A stretch of DNA of 64,000 bases. Source: Oasisia sp. SBJ-2009 (lineage: Eukaryota; Annelida; Polychaeta; Sabellida; Siboglinidae). Below, in pieces: positions 39,246 to 54,190 of this stretch (positions are counted from its first letter, which is position 1; each line of letters starts with the position of its first letter). The notes below the pieces were generated by a model. It was not told where the DNA came from. It did no database searches and saw only the letters and a list, made by a program, of their open reading frames with translations. A program made the position numbers and the translations under genes. The stretch is taken from contig OZ024860.1 in assembly GCA_964017155.1 (NCBI GenBank), forward strand, positions 53,562,056 through 53,626,055, written 5' to 3'.

Positions 39246-40087
39246 AACTGATCCCCCGTTGACGGATCGGACTTTGTCGTTTTGCTCGATTTGTTTCCAA
39301 AAGTTGGCAAGACGACGCGCACGGTCAGTTGGTTTCGTCGAGAGAGTCGTAGTTACACTCCGTGCGTGGAATACGCCAGAGAAGACCGACCGGCGCGTCG
39401 AACTTGGCCGTTTCTCTCGATTCTCAAAACTGATCCCCCGTAAGCGGATCGGACTTTGTCGTTTTCCTCGATTTGTGCAACTATCACCCTGTTAAGGTCG
39501 CCAAATGCCTCGTCACCTCATCTAGTTAGTGGTTCATTATTACTCCCGCCGTTTACCCAGCGGTCGGCACGGAATTCTGTTGAAAAGAATGTAAACAGAC
39601 TTCCCCAACTGATCCCCCGTAGACGGATCGGACTTTGTCGTTTTCCTCGATTTGTTTCCAAAAGTTGGCAAGACGACGCGCACGGTCAGTTGGTTTCGTC
39701 GAGAGAGTCGTAGTTACACTCCGTGCGTGGAATACGCCCGAGAAGACCGACCGGCGCGTCGAACTTGGCCGTTTCTCTCGATTCTCAAAAGTGATCCCCC
39801 GTAGACGGATCGGACTTTGTCGTTTTCCTCGATTTGTGCAACTATCACCCTGTTAAGGTCGCCAAATGCCTCGTCACCTCATCTAGTTAGTGGTTCATTA
39901 TTACTCCCGCCGTTTACCCAGCGGTCGGCACGGAATGCTGTAGAAAAGAATGTAAACAGACTTCCCCAACTGATCCCCCGTAGACGGATCGGACTTTGTC
40001 GTTTTCCTCGATTTGTTTCCAAAAGTTGGCAAGACGACGCGCACGGTCAGTTGGTTTCGTCGAGAGAGTCGTAGTTACACTCCGTGC

Positions 40088-40089
40088 GA
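40088..40089 (+). other. 13-bp deletion in a beta monomer
   Basis: The sequence reads ctccgtgcgagaagacc. Other subtype 1 monomers have tggaatacgcccg between gtgcg and agaag. The dimer is shortened from 361 to 348 bp. The bases cg flank the missing stretch on both sides. Confidence 0.9.
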
Positions 40090-43000
40090 GAAGACCGACC
40101 GGCGCGTCGAACTTGGCCGTTTCTCTCGATTCTCAAAACTGATCCCCCGTAGACGGATCGGACTTTGTGGTTTTCCTCGATTTGTGCAACTATCACCCTG
40201 TTAAGGTCGCCAAATGCCTCGTCACCTCATCTAGTTAGTGGTTCATTATTACTCCCGCCGTTTACCCAGCGGTCGGCACGGAATTCTGTTGAAAATAATG
40301 TAAACAGACTTCCCCAACTGATCCCCCGTAGACGGATCGGACTTTGTCGTTTTCCTCGATTTGCTTCCAAAAGTTGGCAAGACGACGCGCACGGTCAGAT
40401 GGTTTCGTCGAGAGAGTCGTAGTTACACTCCGTGCGTGGAATACGCCCGAGAAGACCGACCGGCGCGTCGAACTTGGCCGTTTCTCTCGATTCACAAAAC
40501 TGATCCCCCGTAGACGGATCGGACTTTGTCGTTTTCCTCGATTTGTGCAACTATCACCCTGTTAAGGTCGCCAAGTGCCTCGTCACCTCATCTAGTTAGT
40601 GGTTCATTATTACTCCCGCCGTTTACCCAGCGGTCGGCACAGAATTCTGTTGAAAAGAATGTAAACATACTTCCCCAACTGATCCCCCGTAGACGGATCG
40701 GACTTTGTCGTTTTGCTCGATTTGTTTCCAAAAGTTGGCAAGACGACGCGCACGGTCAGTTGGTTTCGTCGAGAGAGTCGTAGTTACACTCCGTGCGTGG
40801 AATACGCCCGAGAAGACCGACCGGCGAGTCGAACGTGGCCGTTTCTCTCGATTCTCAAAACTGATCCCCCGTAGACGGATCGGACTTTGTCGTTTTCCTC
40901 GATTTGTGCAACTATCACCCTGTTAAGGTCGCCAAATGCCTCGTCACCTCATCTAGTTAGTGGTTCATTATTACTCCCGCCGTTTACCCAGCGGTCGCCA
41001 CGGAATTCTGTTGAAAAGAATGTAAACAGACATTTACGCTTCCCCAACTGATCCCCCGTAGACTGATCGGACTTTGTCGTTTTCCTCGATTTGTTTCCAA
41101 AAGTTGGCAAGACGACGCGCACGGTCAGTTGGTTTCGTCGAGAGAGTCGTAGTTACACCCCTTGCGTGGCACACGCCCGAGAAGACCGACCGGCGCGTCG
41201 AACTTGGCCGTTTCTCTCGATTCTCAAAACTGATCCCCCGTAGACGGATCGGACTTTGTCGTTTTCCTCGATTTGTGCAACTATCACCCTGTTAAGGTCG
41301 CCAAATGTCTTGACACCTCATCTAGTTAGTGGTTCATTATTACTCCCGCCGTTTACCCAGCGGTCGCCACGGAATTCTGTTGAAAAGAATGTAAACAGAC
41401 ATTTACGCTTCCCCAACTGATCCCCCGTAGACTGATCGGACTTTGTCGTTTTCCTCGATTTGTTTCCAAAAGTTGGCAAGACGACGCGCACGGTCAGTTG
41501 GTTTCGTCGAGAGAGTCGTAGTTACACCCCTTGCGTGGCACACGCCCGAGAAGACCGACCGGCGCGTCAAACTTGGCCGTTTCTCTCGATTCTCAAAACT
41601 GATCCCCCGTAGACGGATCGGACTTTGTCGTTTTCCTCGATTTGTGCAACTATCACCCTGTTAAGGTCGCCGAATGTCTTGACACCTCATCTAGTTAGTG
41701 GTTCATTATTACTCCCGCCGTTTACCCAGCGGTCGCCACGGAATTCTGTTGAAAAGAATGTAAACAGACATTTACGCTTCCCCAACTGATCCCCCGTTGA
41801 CGGATCGGACTTTGTCGTTTTCCTCGATATGTTTCCAAAAGTTGGCAAGACGACGCGCACGGTCAGTTGGTTTCGTCGAGAGAGTCGTAGTTACACCCCT
41901 TGCGTGGCACACGCCCGAGAAGACCGACCGTCGCGTCGAACTTGGCCGTTTCTCTCGATTCTCAAAACTGATCCCCCGTAGACGGATCGGACTTTGTCGT
42001 TTTCCTCGATTTGTGCAACTATCACCCTGTTAAGGTCGCCAAATGTCTTGACACCTCATCTAGTTAGTGGTACATTATTACTCCCGCCGTTTACCCAGCG
42101 GTCGCCACGGAATTATGTTGAAAAGAATGTAAACAGACATTTACGCTTCCCCAACTGATCCCCCGTTGACGGATCGGACTTTGTCGTTTTGCTCGATTTG
42201 TTTCCAAAAGTTGGCAAGACGACGCGCACGGTCAGTTGGTTTCGTCGAGAGAGTCGTAGTTACACTCCGTGCGTGGAATACGCCAGAGAAGACCGACCGG
42301 CGCGTCGAACTTGTCCGTTTCTCTCGATTCTCAAAACTGATCCCCCGTAAGCGGATCGGACTTTGTCGTTTTCCTCGATTTGTGCAACTATCACCCTGTT
42401 AAGGTCGCCAAATGCCTCGTCACCTCATCTAGTTAGTGGTTCATTATTACTCCCGCCGTTTACCCAGCGGTCGGCACGGAATTCTGTTGAAAAGAATGTA
42501 AACAGACTTCCCCAACTGATCCCCCGTAGACGGATCGGACTTTGTCGTTTTCCTCGATTTGTGCAACTATCACCCTGTTAAGGTCGCCAAATGTCTTGAC
42601 ACCTCATCTAGTTAGTGGTTCATTATTACTCCCGCCGTTTACCCAGCGGTCGCCACGGAATTCTGTTGAAAAGAATGTAAACAGACATTTACGCTTCCCC
42701 AACTGATCCCCCCTTGACGGATCGGACTTTGTCGTTTTCCTCGATATGTTTCCAAAAGTTGGCAAGACGACGGGCACGGTCAGTTGGTTTCGTCGAGAGA
42801 GTCGTAGTTACACCCCTTGCGTGGCACACGCCCGAGAAGACCGACCGGCGCGTCGAACTTGGCCGTTTCTCTCGATTCTCAAAACTGATCCCCCGTAGAC
42901 GGATCGGACTTTGTCGTTTTCCTCGATTTGTGCAACTATCACCCTGTTAAGGTCGCCAAATGTCTTGACACCTCATCTAGTTAGTGGTTCATTATTACTC

Positions 43001-44708
43001 CCGCCGTTTACCCAGCGGTCGCCACGGAATTATGTTGAAAAGAATGTAAACAGACATTTACGCTTCCCCAACTGATCCCCCGTTGACGGATCGGACTTTG
43101 TCGTTTTGCTCGATTTGTTTCCAAAAGTTGGCAAGACGACGCGCACGGTCAGTTGGTTTCGTCGAGAGAGTCGTAGTTACACCCCTTGCGTGGCACACGC
43201 CCGAGAAGACCGACCGGCGCGTCGAACTTGGCCGTTTCTCTCGATTCTCAAAACTGATCCCCCGTAGACGGATCGGACTTTGTCGTTTTCCTCGATTTGT
43301 GCAACTATCACCCTGTTAAGGTCGCCAAATGTCTTGACACCTCATCTAGTTAGTGGTTCATTATTACTCCCGCCGTTTACCCAGCGGTCGCCACGGAATT
43401 ATGTTGAAAAGAATGTAAACATACATTTACGCTTCCCCAACTGATCCCCCGTTGACGGATCGGACTTTGTCGTTTTGCTCGATTTGTTTCCAAAAGTTGG
43501 CAAGACGACGCGCACGGTCAGTTGGTTTCGTCGAGAGAGTCGTAGTTACACTCCGTGCGTGGAATACGCCAGAGAAGACCGACCGGCGCGTCGAACTTGG
43601 CCGTTTCTCTCGATTCTCAAAACTGATCCCCCGTAAGCGGATCGGACTTTGTCGTTTTCCTCGATTTGTGCAACTATCACCCTGTTAAGGTCGCCAAATG
43701 CCTCGTCACCTCATCTAGTTAGTGGTTCATTATTACTCCCGCCGTTTACCCAGCGGTCGGCACGGAATTCTGTTGAAAAGAATGTAAACAGACTTCCCCA
43801 ACTGATCCCCCGTAGACGGATCGGACTTTGTCGTTTTCCTCGATTTGTTTCCAAAAGTTGGCAAGACGACGCGCACGGTCAGTTGGTTTCGTCGAGAGAG
43901 TCGTAGTTACACTCCGTGCGTGGAATACGCCCGAGAAGACCGACCGGCGCGTCGAACTTGGCCGTTTCTCTCGATTCTCAAAACTGATCCCCCGTAGACG
44001 GATCGGACTTTGTCGTTTTCCTCGATTTGTGCAACTATCACCCTGTTAAGGTCTCCAAATGCCTCGTCACCTAATCTAGTTAGTGGTTCATTATTACTCC
44101 CGCCGTTTACCCAGCGGTCGGCACGGAATGCTGTTGAAAAGAATGTAAACAGACTTCCCCAACTGATCCCCCGTAGACGGATCGGACTTTGTCGTTTTCC
44201 TCGATTTGTTTCCAAAAGTTGGCAAGACGACGCGCACGGTCAGTTGGTTTCGTCGAGAGAGTCGTAGTTACACTCCGTGCGTGGAATACGCCCGAGAAGA
44301 CCGACCGGCGCGTCGAACTTGACCGTTTCTCTCGATTCTCAAAACTGATCCCCCGTAGACGGATCGGACTTTGTGGTTTTCCTCGATTTGTGCAACTATC
44401 ACCCTGTTAAGGTCGCCAAATGCCTCGTCACCTCATCTAGTTAGTGGTTCATTATTACTCCCGCCGTTTACCCAGCGGTCGGCACGGAATTCTGTTGAAA
44501 AGAATGTAAACAGACTTCCCCAACTGATCCCCCGTAGACGGATCGGACTTTGTCGTTTTCCTCGATTTGTGCAACTATCACCCTGTTAAGGTCGCCAAAT
44601 GTCTTGACACCTCATCTAGTTAGTGGTTCATTATTACTCCCGCCGTTTACCCAGCGGTCGCCACGGAATTATGTTGAAAAGAATGTAAACAGACATTTAC
44701 GCTTCCCC

Positions 44709-46890
44709 AACTGATCCCCCGTTGACGGATCGGACTTTGTCGTTTTGCTCGATTTGTTTCCAAAAGTTGGCAAGACGACGCGCACGGTCAGTTGGTTTCG
44801 TCGAGAGAGTCGTAGTTACACTCCGTGCGTGGAATACGCCAGAGAAGACCGACCGGCGCGTCGAACTTGGCCGTTTCTCTCGATTCTCAAAACTGATCCC
44901 CCGTAAGCGGATCGGACTTTGTCGTTTTCCTCGATTTGTGCAACTATCACCCTGTTAAGGTCGCCAAATGCCTCGTCACCTCATCTAGTTAGTGGTTCAT
45001 TATTACTCCCGCCGTTTACCCAGCGGTCGGCACGGAATTCTGTTGAAAAGAATGTAAACAGACTTCCCCAACTGATCCCCCGTAGACGGATCGGACTTTG
45101 TCGTTTTCCTCGATTTGTTTCCAAAAGTTGGCAAGACGACGCGCACGGTCAGTTGGTTTCGTCGAGAGAGTCGTAGTTACACTCCGTGCGTGGAATACGC
45201 CCGAGAAGACCGACCGGCGCGTCGAACTTGGCCGTTTCTCTCGATTCTCAAAACTGCTCCCCCGTAGACGGATCGGACTTTGTCGTTTTCCTCGATTTGT
45301 GCAACTATCACCCTGTTAAGGTCGCCAAATGCCTCGTCACCTCATCTAGTTAGTGGTTCATTATTACTCCCGCCGTTTACCCAGCGGTCGGCACGGAATG
45401 CTGTTGAAAAGAATGTAAACAGACTTCCCCAACTGATCCCCCGTAGACGGATCGGACTTTGTCGTTTTCCTCGATTTGTTTCCAAAAGTTGGCAAGACGA
45501 CGCGCACGGTCAGTTGGTTTCGTCGAGAGAGTCGTAGTTACACTCCGTGCGTGGAATACGCCCGAGAAGACCGACCGGCGCGTCGAACTTGGCCGTTTCT
45601 CTCGATTCTCAAAACTGATCCCCCGTAGACGGATCGGACTTTGTGGTTTTCCTCGATTTGTGCAACTATCACCCTGTTAAGGTCGCCAAATGCCTCGTCA
45701 CCTCATCTAGTTAGTGGTTCATTATTACTCCCGCCGTTTACCCAGCGGTCGGCACGGAATTCTGTTGAAAATAATGTAAACAGACTTCCCCAACTGATCC
45801 CCCGTAGACGGATCGGACTTTGTCGTTTTCCTCGATTTGTTTCCAAAAGTTGGCAAGACGACGCGCACGGTCAGATGGTTTCGTCGAGAGAGTCGTAGTT
45901 ACACTCCGTGTGTGGAATACGCCCGAGAAGACCGACCGGCGCGTCGAACTTGGCCGTTTCTCTCGATTCACAAAACTGATCCCCGGTAGACGGATCGGAC
46001 TTTGTCGTTTTCCTCGATTTGTGCAACTATCACCCTGTTAAGGTCGCCAAGTGCCTCGTCACCTCATCTAGTTAGTGGTTCATTATTACTCCCGCCGTTT
46101 ACCCAGCGGTCGGCACGGAATTCTGTTGAAAAGAATGTAAACATACTTCCCCAACTGATCCCCCGTAGACGGATCGGACTTTGTCGTTTTGCTCGATTTG
46201 TTTCCAAAAGTTGGCAAGACGACGCGCACGGTCAGTTGGTTTCGTCGAGAGAGTCGTAGTTACACTCCGTGCGTGGAATACGCCCGAGAAGACCGACCGG
46301 CGAGTCGAACGTGGCCGTTTCTCTCGATTCTCAAAACTGATCCCCCGTAGACGGATCGGACTTTGTCGTTTTCCTCGATTTGTGCAACTATCACCCTGTT
46401 AAGGTCGCCAAATGCCTCGTCACCTCATCTAGTTAGTGGTTCATTATTACTCCCGCCGTTTACCCAGCGGTCGCCACGGAATTCTGTTGAAAAGAATGTA
46501 AACAGACATTTACGCTTCCCCAACTGATCCCCCGTAGACTGATCGGACTTTGTCGTTTTCCTCGATTTGTTTCCAAAAGTTGGCAAGACGACGCGCACGG
46601 TCAGTTGGTTTCGTCGAGAGAGTCGTAGTTACACCCCTTGCGTGGCACACGCCCGAGAAGACCGACCGGCGCGTCGAACTTGGCCGTTTCTCTCGATTCT
46701 CAAAACTGATCCCCCGTAGACGGATCGGACTTTGTCGTTTTCCTCGATTTGTGCAACTATCACCCTGTTAAGGTCGCCAAATGTCTTGACACCTCATCTA
46801 GTTAGTGGTTCATTATTACTCCCGCCGTTTACCCAGCGGTCGCCACGGAATTATGTTGAAAAGAATGTAAACAGACATTTACGCTTCCCC
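44709..46890 (+). repeat. 2182-bp higher-order repeat, copy 1
   Basis: Contains an ordered series of rare variants: caaaactgctccccc, gaaaataatg, gtcagatgg, ccgtgtgtgg, gattcacaaaac, ccccggtagacgg, gcgagtcgaacgtgg and gtagactgatcgg. All recur 2182 bp downstream. Confidence 0.85.
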
Positions 46891-49072
46891 AACTGATCCC
46901 CCGTTGACGGATCGGACTTTGTCGTTTTGCTCGATTTGTTTCCAAAAGTTGGCAAGACGACGCGCACGGTCAGTTGGTTTCGTCGAGAGAGTCGTAGTTA
47001 CACTCCGTGCGTGGAATACGCCAGAGAAGACCGACCGGCGCGTCGAACTTGGCCGTTTCTCTCGATTCTCAAAACTGATCCCCCGTAAGCGGATCGGACT
47101 TTGTCGTTTTCCTCGATTTGTGCAACTATCACCCTGTTAAGGTCGCCAAATGCCTCGTCACCTCATCTAGTTAGTGGTTCATTATTACTCCCGCCGTTTA
47201 CCCAGCGGTCGGCACGGAATTCTGTTGAAAAGAATGTAAACAGACTTCCCCAACTGATCCCCCGTAGACGGATCGGACTTTGTCGTTTTCCTCGATTTGT
47301 TTCCAAAAGTTGGCAAGACGACGCGCACGGTCAGTTGGTTTCGTCGAGAGAGTCGTAGTTACACTCCGTGCGTGGAATACGCCCGAGAAGACCGACCGGC
47401 GCGTCGAACTTGGCCGTTTCTCTCGATTCTCAAAACTGCTCCCCCGTAGACGGATCGGACTTTGTCGTTTTCCTCGATTTGTGCAACTATCACCCTGTTA
47501 AGGTCGCCAAATGCCTCGTCACCTCATCTAGTTAGTGGTTCATTATTACTCCCGCCGTTTACCCAGCGGTCGGCACGGAATGCTGTTGAAAAGAATGTAA
47601 ACAGACTTCCCCAACTGATCCCCCGTAGACGGATCGGACTTTGTCGTTTTCCTCGATTTGTTTCCAAAAGTTGGCAAGACGACGCGCACGGTCAGTTGGT
47701 TTCGTCGAGAGAGTCGTAGTTACACTCCGTGCGTGGAATACGCCCGAGAAGACCGACCGGCGCGTCGAACTTGGCCGTTTCTCTCGATTCTCAAAACTGA
47801 TCCCCCGTAGACGGATCGGACTTTGTGGTTTTCCTCGATTTGTGCAACTATCACCCTGTTAAGGTCGCCAAATGCCTCGTCACCTCATCTAGTTAGTGGT
47901 TCATTATTACTCCCGCCGTTTACCCAGCGGTCGGCACGGAATTCTGTTGAAAATAATGTAAACAGACTTCCCCAACTGATCCCCCGTAGACGGATCGGAC
48001 TTTGTCGTTTTCCTCGATTTGTTTCCAAAAGTTGGCAAGACGACGCGCACGGTCAGATGGTTTCGTCGAGAGAGTCGTAGTTACACACCGTGTGTGGAAT
48101 ACGCCCGAGAAGACCGACCGGCGCGTCGAACTTGGCCGTTTCTCTCGATTCACAAAACTGATCCCCGGTAGACGGATCGGACTTTGTCGTTTTCCTCGAT
48201 TTGTGCAACTATCACCCTGTTAAGGTCGCCAAGTGCCTCGTCACCTCATCTAGTTAGTGGTTCATTATTACTCCCGCCGTTTACCCAGCGGTCGGCACGG
48301 AATTCTGTTGAAAAGAATGTAAACATACTTCCCCAACTGATCCCCCGTAGACGGATCGGACTTTGTCGTTTTGCTCGATTTGTTTCCAAAAGTTGGCAAG
48401 ACGACGCGCACGGTCAGTTGGTTTCGTCGAGAGAGTCGTAGTTACACTCCGTGCGTGGAATACGCCCGAGAAGACCGACCGGCGAGTCGAACGTGGCCGT
48501 TTCTCTCGATTCTCAAAACTGATCCCCCGTAGACGGATCGGACTTTGTCGTTTTCCTCGATTTGTGCAACTATCACCCTGTTAAGGTCGCCAAATGCCTC
48601 GTCACCTCATCTAGTTAGTGGTTCATTATTACTCCCGCCGTTTACCCAGCGGTCGCCACGGAATTCTGTTGAAAAGAATGTAAACAGACATTTACGCTTC
48701 CCCAACTGATCCCCCGTAGACTGATCGGACTTTGTCGTTTTCCTCGATTTGTTTCCAAAAGTTGGCAAGACGACGCGCACGGTCAGTTGGTTTCGTCGAG
48801 AGAGTCGTAGTTACACCCCTTGCGTGGCACACGCCCGAGAAGACCGACCGGCGCGTCGAACTTGGCCGTTTCTCTCGATTCTCAAAACTGATCCCCCGTA
48901 GACGGATCGGACTTTGTCGTTTTCCTCGATTTGTGCAACTATCACCCTGTTAAGGTCGCCAAATGTCTTGACACCTCATCTAGTTAGTGGTTCATTATTA
49001 CTCCCGCCGTTTACCCAGCGGTCGCCACGGAATTCTGTTGAAAAGAATGTAAACAGACATTTACGCTTCCCC
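46891..49072 (+). repeat. 2182-bp higher-order repeat, copy 2
   Basis: Same variant series as copy 1 with rare differences: acacaccgtgtg near 48084 where copy 1 has acactccgtgtg, and an alpha with aattctg near 49030 where copy 1 has aattatg. A related, slightly different arrangement occurs near 37064-39245 at the same 2182-bp length. Confidence 0.85.
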
Positions 49073-50532
49073 AACTGATCCCCCGTTGACGGATCGGACT
49101 TTGTCGTTTTGCTCGATTTGTTTCCAAAAGTTGGCAAGACGACGCGCACGGTCAGTTGGTTTCGTCGAGAGAGTCGTAGTTACACTCCGTGCGTGGAATA
49201 CGCCAGAGAAGACCGACCGGCGCGTCGAACTTGGCCGTTTCTCTCGATTCTCAAAACTGATCCCCCGTAAGCGGATCGGACTTTGTCGTTTTCCTCGATT
49301 TGTGCAACTATCACCCTGTTAAGGTCGCCAAATGCCTCGTCACCTCATCCAGTTAGTGGTTCATTATTACTCCCGCCGTTTACCCAGCGGTCGGCACGGA
49401 ATTCTGTTGAAAAGAATGTAAACAGACTTCCCCAACTGATCCCCCGTAGACGGATCGGACTTTGTCGTTTTCCTCGATTTGTTTCCAAAAGTTGGCAAGA
49501 CGACGCGCACGGTCAGTTGGTTTCGTCGAGAGAGTCGTAGTTACACTCCGTGCGTGGAATACGCCCGAGAAGACCGACCGGCGCGTCGAACTTGGCCGTT
49601 TCTCTCGATTCTCAAAAGTGATCCCCCGTAGACGGATCGGACTTTGTCGTTTTCCTCGATTTGTGCAACTATCACCCTGTTAAGGTCGCCAAGTGCCTCG
49701 TCACCTCATCTAGTTAGTGGTTCATTATTACTCCCGCCGTTTACCCAGCGGTCGGCACGGAATGCTGTTGAAAAGAATGTAAACAGACTTCCCCAACTGA
49801 TCCCCCGTAGACGGATCGGACTTTGTCGTTTTCCTCGATTTGTTTCCAAAAGTTGGCAAGACGACGCGCACGGTCAGTTGGTTTCGTCGAGAGAGTCGTA
49901 GTTACACTCCGTGCGTGGAATACGCCCGAGAAGACCGACCGGCGAGTCGAACGTGGCCGTTTCTCTCGATTCTCAAAACTGATCCCCCGTAGACGGATCG
50001 GACTTTGTCGTTTTCCTCGATTTGTGCAACTATCACCCTGTTAAGGTCGCCAAATGCCTCGTCACCTCATCTAGTTAGTGGTTCATTATTACTCCCGCCG
50101 TTTACCCAGCGGTCGCCACGGAATTCTGTTGAAAAGAATGTAAACAGACATTTACGCTTCCCCAACTGATCCCCCGTAGACTGATCGGACTTTGTCGTTT
50201 TCCTCGATTTGTTTCCAAAAGTTGGCAAGACGACGCGCACGGTCAGTTGGTTTCGTCGAGAGAGTCGTAGTTACACCCCTTGCGTGGCACACGCCCGAGA
50301 AGACCGACCGGCGCGTCGAACTTGGCCGTTTCTCTCGATTCTCAAAACTGATCCCCCGTAGACGGATCGGACTTTGTCGTTTTCCTCGATTTGTGCAACT
50401 ATCACCCTGTTAAGGTCGCCAAATGTCTTGACACCTCATCTAGTTAGTGGTTCATTATTACTCCCGCCGTTTACCCAGCGGTCGCCACGGAATTATGTTG
50501 AAAAGAATGTAAACAGACATTTACGCTTCCCC
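47974..50532 (+). repeat. 3658-bp-spaced segmental copy, first
   Basis: Matches 51632-54190 at an offset of 3658 bp. Private markers shared by both are acacaccgtgtg (48084 and 51742), the single change ctcatccagttag (49350 and 53008) and caaaagtgatccccc. End points are approximate. Confidence 0.78.
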
Positions 50533-51631
50533 AACTGATCCCCCGTTGACGGATCGGACTTTGTCGTTTTGCTCGATTTGTTTCCAAAAGTTGGCAAGAC
50601 GACGCGCACGGTCAGTTGGTTTCGTCGAGAGAGTCGTAGTTACACCCCTTGCGTGGCACACGCCCGAGAAGACCGACCGGCGCGTCGAACTTGGCCGTTT
50701 CTCTCGATTCTCAAAACTGATCCCCCGTAGACGGATCGGACTTTGTCGTTTTCCTCGATTTGTGCAACTATCACCCTGTTAAGGTCGCCAAATGTCTTGA
50801 CACCTCATCTAGTTAGTGGTTCATTATTACTCCCGCCGTTTACCCAGCGGTCGCCACGGAATTCTGTTGAAAAGAATGTAAACAGACATTTACGCTTCCC
50901 CAACTGATCCCCCGTTGACGGATCGGACTTTGTCGTTTTCCTCGATATGTTTCCAAAAGTTGGCAAGACGACGCGCACGGTCAGTTGGTTTCGTCGAGAG
51001 AGTCGTAGTTACACCCCTTGCGTGGCACACGCCCGAGAAGACCGACCGGCGCGTCGAACTTGGCCGTTTCTCTCGATTCTCAAAACTGATCCCCCGTAGA
51101 CGGATCGGACTTTGTCGTTTTCCTCGATTTGTGCAACTATCACCCTGTTAAGGTCGCCAAATGTCTTGACACCTCATCTAGTTAGTGGTTCATTATTACT
51201 CCCGCCGTTTACCCAGCGGTCGCCACGGAATTATGTTGAAAAGAATGTAAACAGACATTTACGCTTCCCCAACTGATCCCCCGTTGACGGATCGGACTTT
51301 GTCGTTTTGCTCGATTTGTTTCCAAAAGTTGGCAAGACGACGCGCACGGTCAGTTGGTTTCGTCGAGAGAGTCGTAGTTACACTCCGTGCGTGGAATACG
51401 CCAGAGAAGACCGACCGGCGCGTCGAACTTGGCCGTTTCTCTCGATTCTCAAAACTGATCCCCCGTAAGCGGATCGGACTTTGTCGTTTTCCTCGATTTG
51501 TGCAACTATCACCCTGTTAAGGTCGCCAAATGCCTCGTCACCTCATCTAGTTAGTGGTTCATTATTACTCCCGCCGTTTACCCAGCGGTCGGCACGGAAT
51601 TCTGTTGAAAATAATGTAAACAGACTTCCCC

Positions 51632-54190
51632 AACTGATCCCCCGTAGACGGATCGGACTTTGTCGTTTTCCTCGATTTGTTTCCAAAAGTTGGCAAGACG
51701 ACGCGCACGGTCAGATGGTTTCGTCGAGAGAGTCGTAGTTACACACCGTGTGTGGAATACGCCCGAGAAGACCGACCGGCGCGTCGAACTTGGCCGTTTC
51801 TCTCGATTCACAAAACTGATCCCCGGTAGACGGATCGGACTTTGTCGTTTTCCTCGATTTGTGCAACTATCACCCTGTTAAGGTCGCCAAGTGCCTCGTC
51901 ACCTCATCTAGTTAGTGGTTCATTATTACTCCCGCCGTTTACCCAGCGGTCGGCACGGAATTCTGTTGAAAAGAATGTAAACATACTTCCCCAACTGATC
52001 CCCCGTAGACGGATCGGACTTTGTCGTTTTGCTCGATTTGTTTCCAAAAGTTGGCAAGACGACGCGCACGGTCAGTTGGTTTCGTCGAGAGAGTCGTAGT
52101 TACACTCCGTGCGTGGAATACGCCCGAGAAGACCGACCGGCGAGTCGAACGTGGCCGTTTCTCTCGATTCTCAAAACTGATCCCCCGTAGACGGATCGGA
52201 CTTTGTCGTTTTCCTCGATTTGTGCAACTATCACCCTGTTAAGGTCGCCAAATGCCTCGTCACCTCATCTAGTTAGTGGTTCATTATTACTCCCGCCGTT
52301 TACCCAGCGGTCGCCACGGAATTCTGTTGAAAAGAATGTAAACAGACATTTACGCTTCCCCAACTGATCCCCCGTAGACTGATCGGACTTTGTCGTTTTC
52401 CTCGATTTGTTTCCAAAAGTTGGCAAGACGACGCGCACGGTCAGTTGGTTTCGTCGAGAGAGTCGTAGTTACACCCCTTGCGTGGCACACGCCCGAGAAG
52501 ACCGACCGGCGCGTCGAACTTGGCCGTTTCTCTCGATTCTCAAAACTGATCCCCCGTAGACGGATCGGACTTTGTCGTTTTCCTCGATTTGTGCAACTAT
52601 CACCCTGTTAAGGTCGCCAAATGTCTTGACACCTCATCTAGTTAGTGGTTCATTATTACTCCCGCCGTTTACCCAGCGGTCGCCACGGAATTCTGTTGAA
52701 AAGAATGTAAACAGACATTTACGCTTCCCCAACTGATCCCCCGTTGACGGATCGGACTTTGTCGTTTTGCTCGATTTGTTTCCAAAAGTTGGCAAGACGA
52801 CGCGCACGGTCAGTTGGTTTCGTCGAGAGAGTCGTAGTTACACTCCGTGCGTGGAATACGCCAGAGAAGACCGACCGGCGCGTCGAACTTGGCCGTTTCT
52901 CTCGATTCTCAAAACTGATCCCCCGTAAGCGGATCGGACTTTGTCGTTTTCCTCGATTTGTGCAACTATCACCCTGTTAAGGTCGCCAAATGCCTCGTCA
53001 CCTCATCCAGTTAGTGGTTCATTATTACTCCCGCCGTTTACCCAGCGGTCGGCACGGAATTCTGTTGAAAAGAATGTAAACAGACTTCCCCAACTGATCC
53101 CCCGTAGACGGATCGGACTTTGTCGTTTTCCTCGATTTGTTTCCAAAAGTTGGCAAGACGACGCGCACGGTCAGTTGGTTTCGTCGAGAGAGTCGTAGTT
53201 ACACTCCGTGCGTGGAATACGCCCGAGAAGACCGACCGGCGCGTCGAACTTGGCCGTTTCTCTCGATTCTCAAAAGTGATCCCCCGTAGACGGATCGGAC
53301 TTTGTCGTTTTCCTCGATTTGTGCAACTATCACCCTGTTAAGGTCGCCAAGTGCCTCGTCACCTCATCTAGTTAGTGGTTCATTATTACTCCCGCCGTTT
53401 ACCCAGCGGTCGGCACGGAATGCTGTTGAAAAGAATGTAAACAGACTTCCCCAACTGATCCCCCGTAGACGGATCGGACTTTGTCGTTTTCCTCGATTTG
53501 TTTCCAAAAGTTGGCAAGACGACGCGCACGGTCAGTTGGTTTCGTCGAGAGAGTCGTAGTTACACTCCGTGCGTGGAATACGCCCGAGAAGACCGACCGG
53601 CGAGTCGAACGTGGCCGTTTCTCTCGATTCTCAAAACTGATCCCCCGTAGACGGATCGGACTTTGTCGTTTTCCTCGATTTGTGCAACTATCACCCTGTT
53701 AAGGTCGCCAAATGCCTCGTCACCTCATCTAGTTAGTGGTTCATTATTACTCCCGCCGTTTACCCAGCGGTCGCCACGGAATTCTGTTGAAAAGAATGTA
53801 AACAGACATTTACGCTTCCCCAACTGATCCCCCGTAGACTGATCGGACTTTGTCGTTTTCCTCGATTTGTTTCCAAAAGTTGGCAAGACGACGCGCACGG
53901 TCAGTTGGTTTCGTCGAGAGAGTCGTAGTTACACCCCTTGCGTGGCACACGCCCGAGAAGACCGACCGGCGCGTCGAACTTGGCCGTTTCTCTCGATTCT
54001 CAAAACTGATCCCCCGTAGACGGATCGGACTTTGTCGTTTTCCTCGATTTGTGCAACTATCACCCTGTTAAGGTCGCCAAATGTCTTGACACCTCATCTA
54101 GTTAGTGGTTCATTATTACTCCCGCCGTTTACCCAGCGGTCGCCACGGAATTCTGTTGAAAAGAATGTAAACAGACATTTACGCTTCCCC
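51632..54190 (+). repeat. 3658-bp-spaced segmental copy, second
   Basis: Second copy of the segment at 47974-50532. After it the order diverges: a subtype 2 beta with ctcgatatg follows at 54191, where the first copy has ttgctcgatttg. Part of this segment (from 53107) is copied again 4744 bp downstream from 57851. Confidence 0.78.
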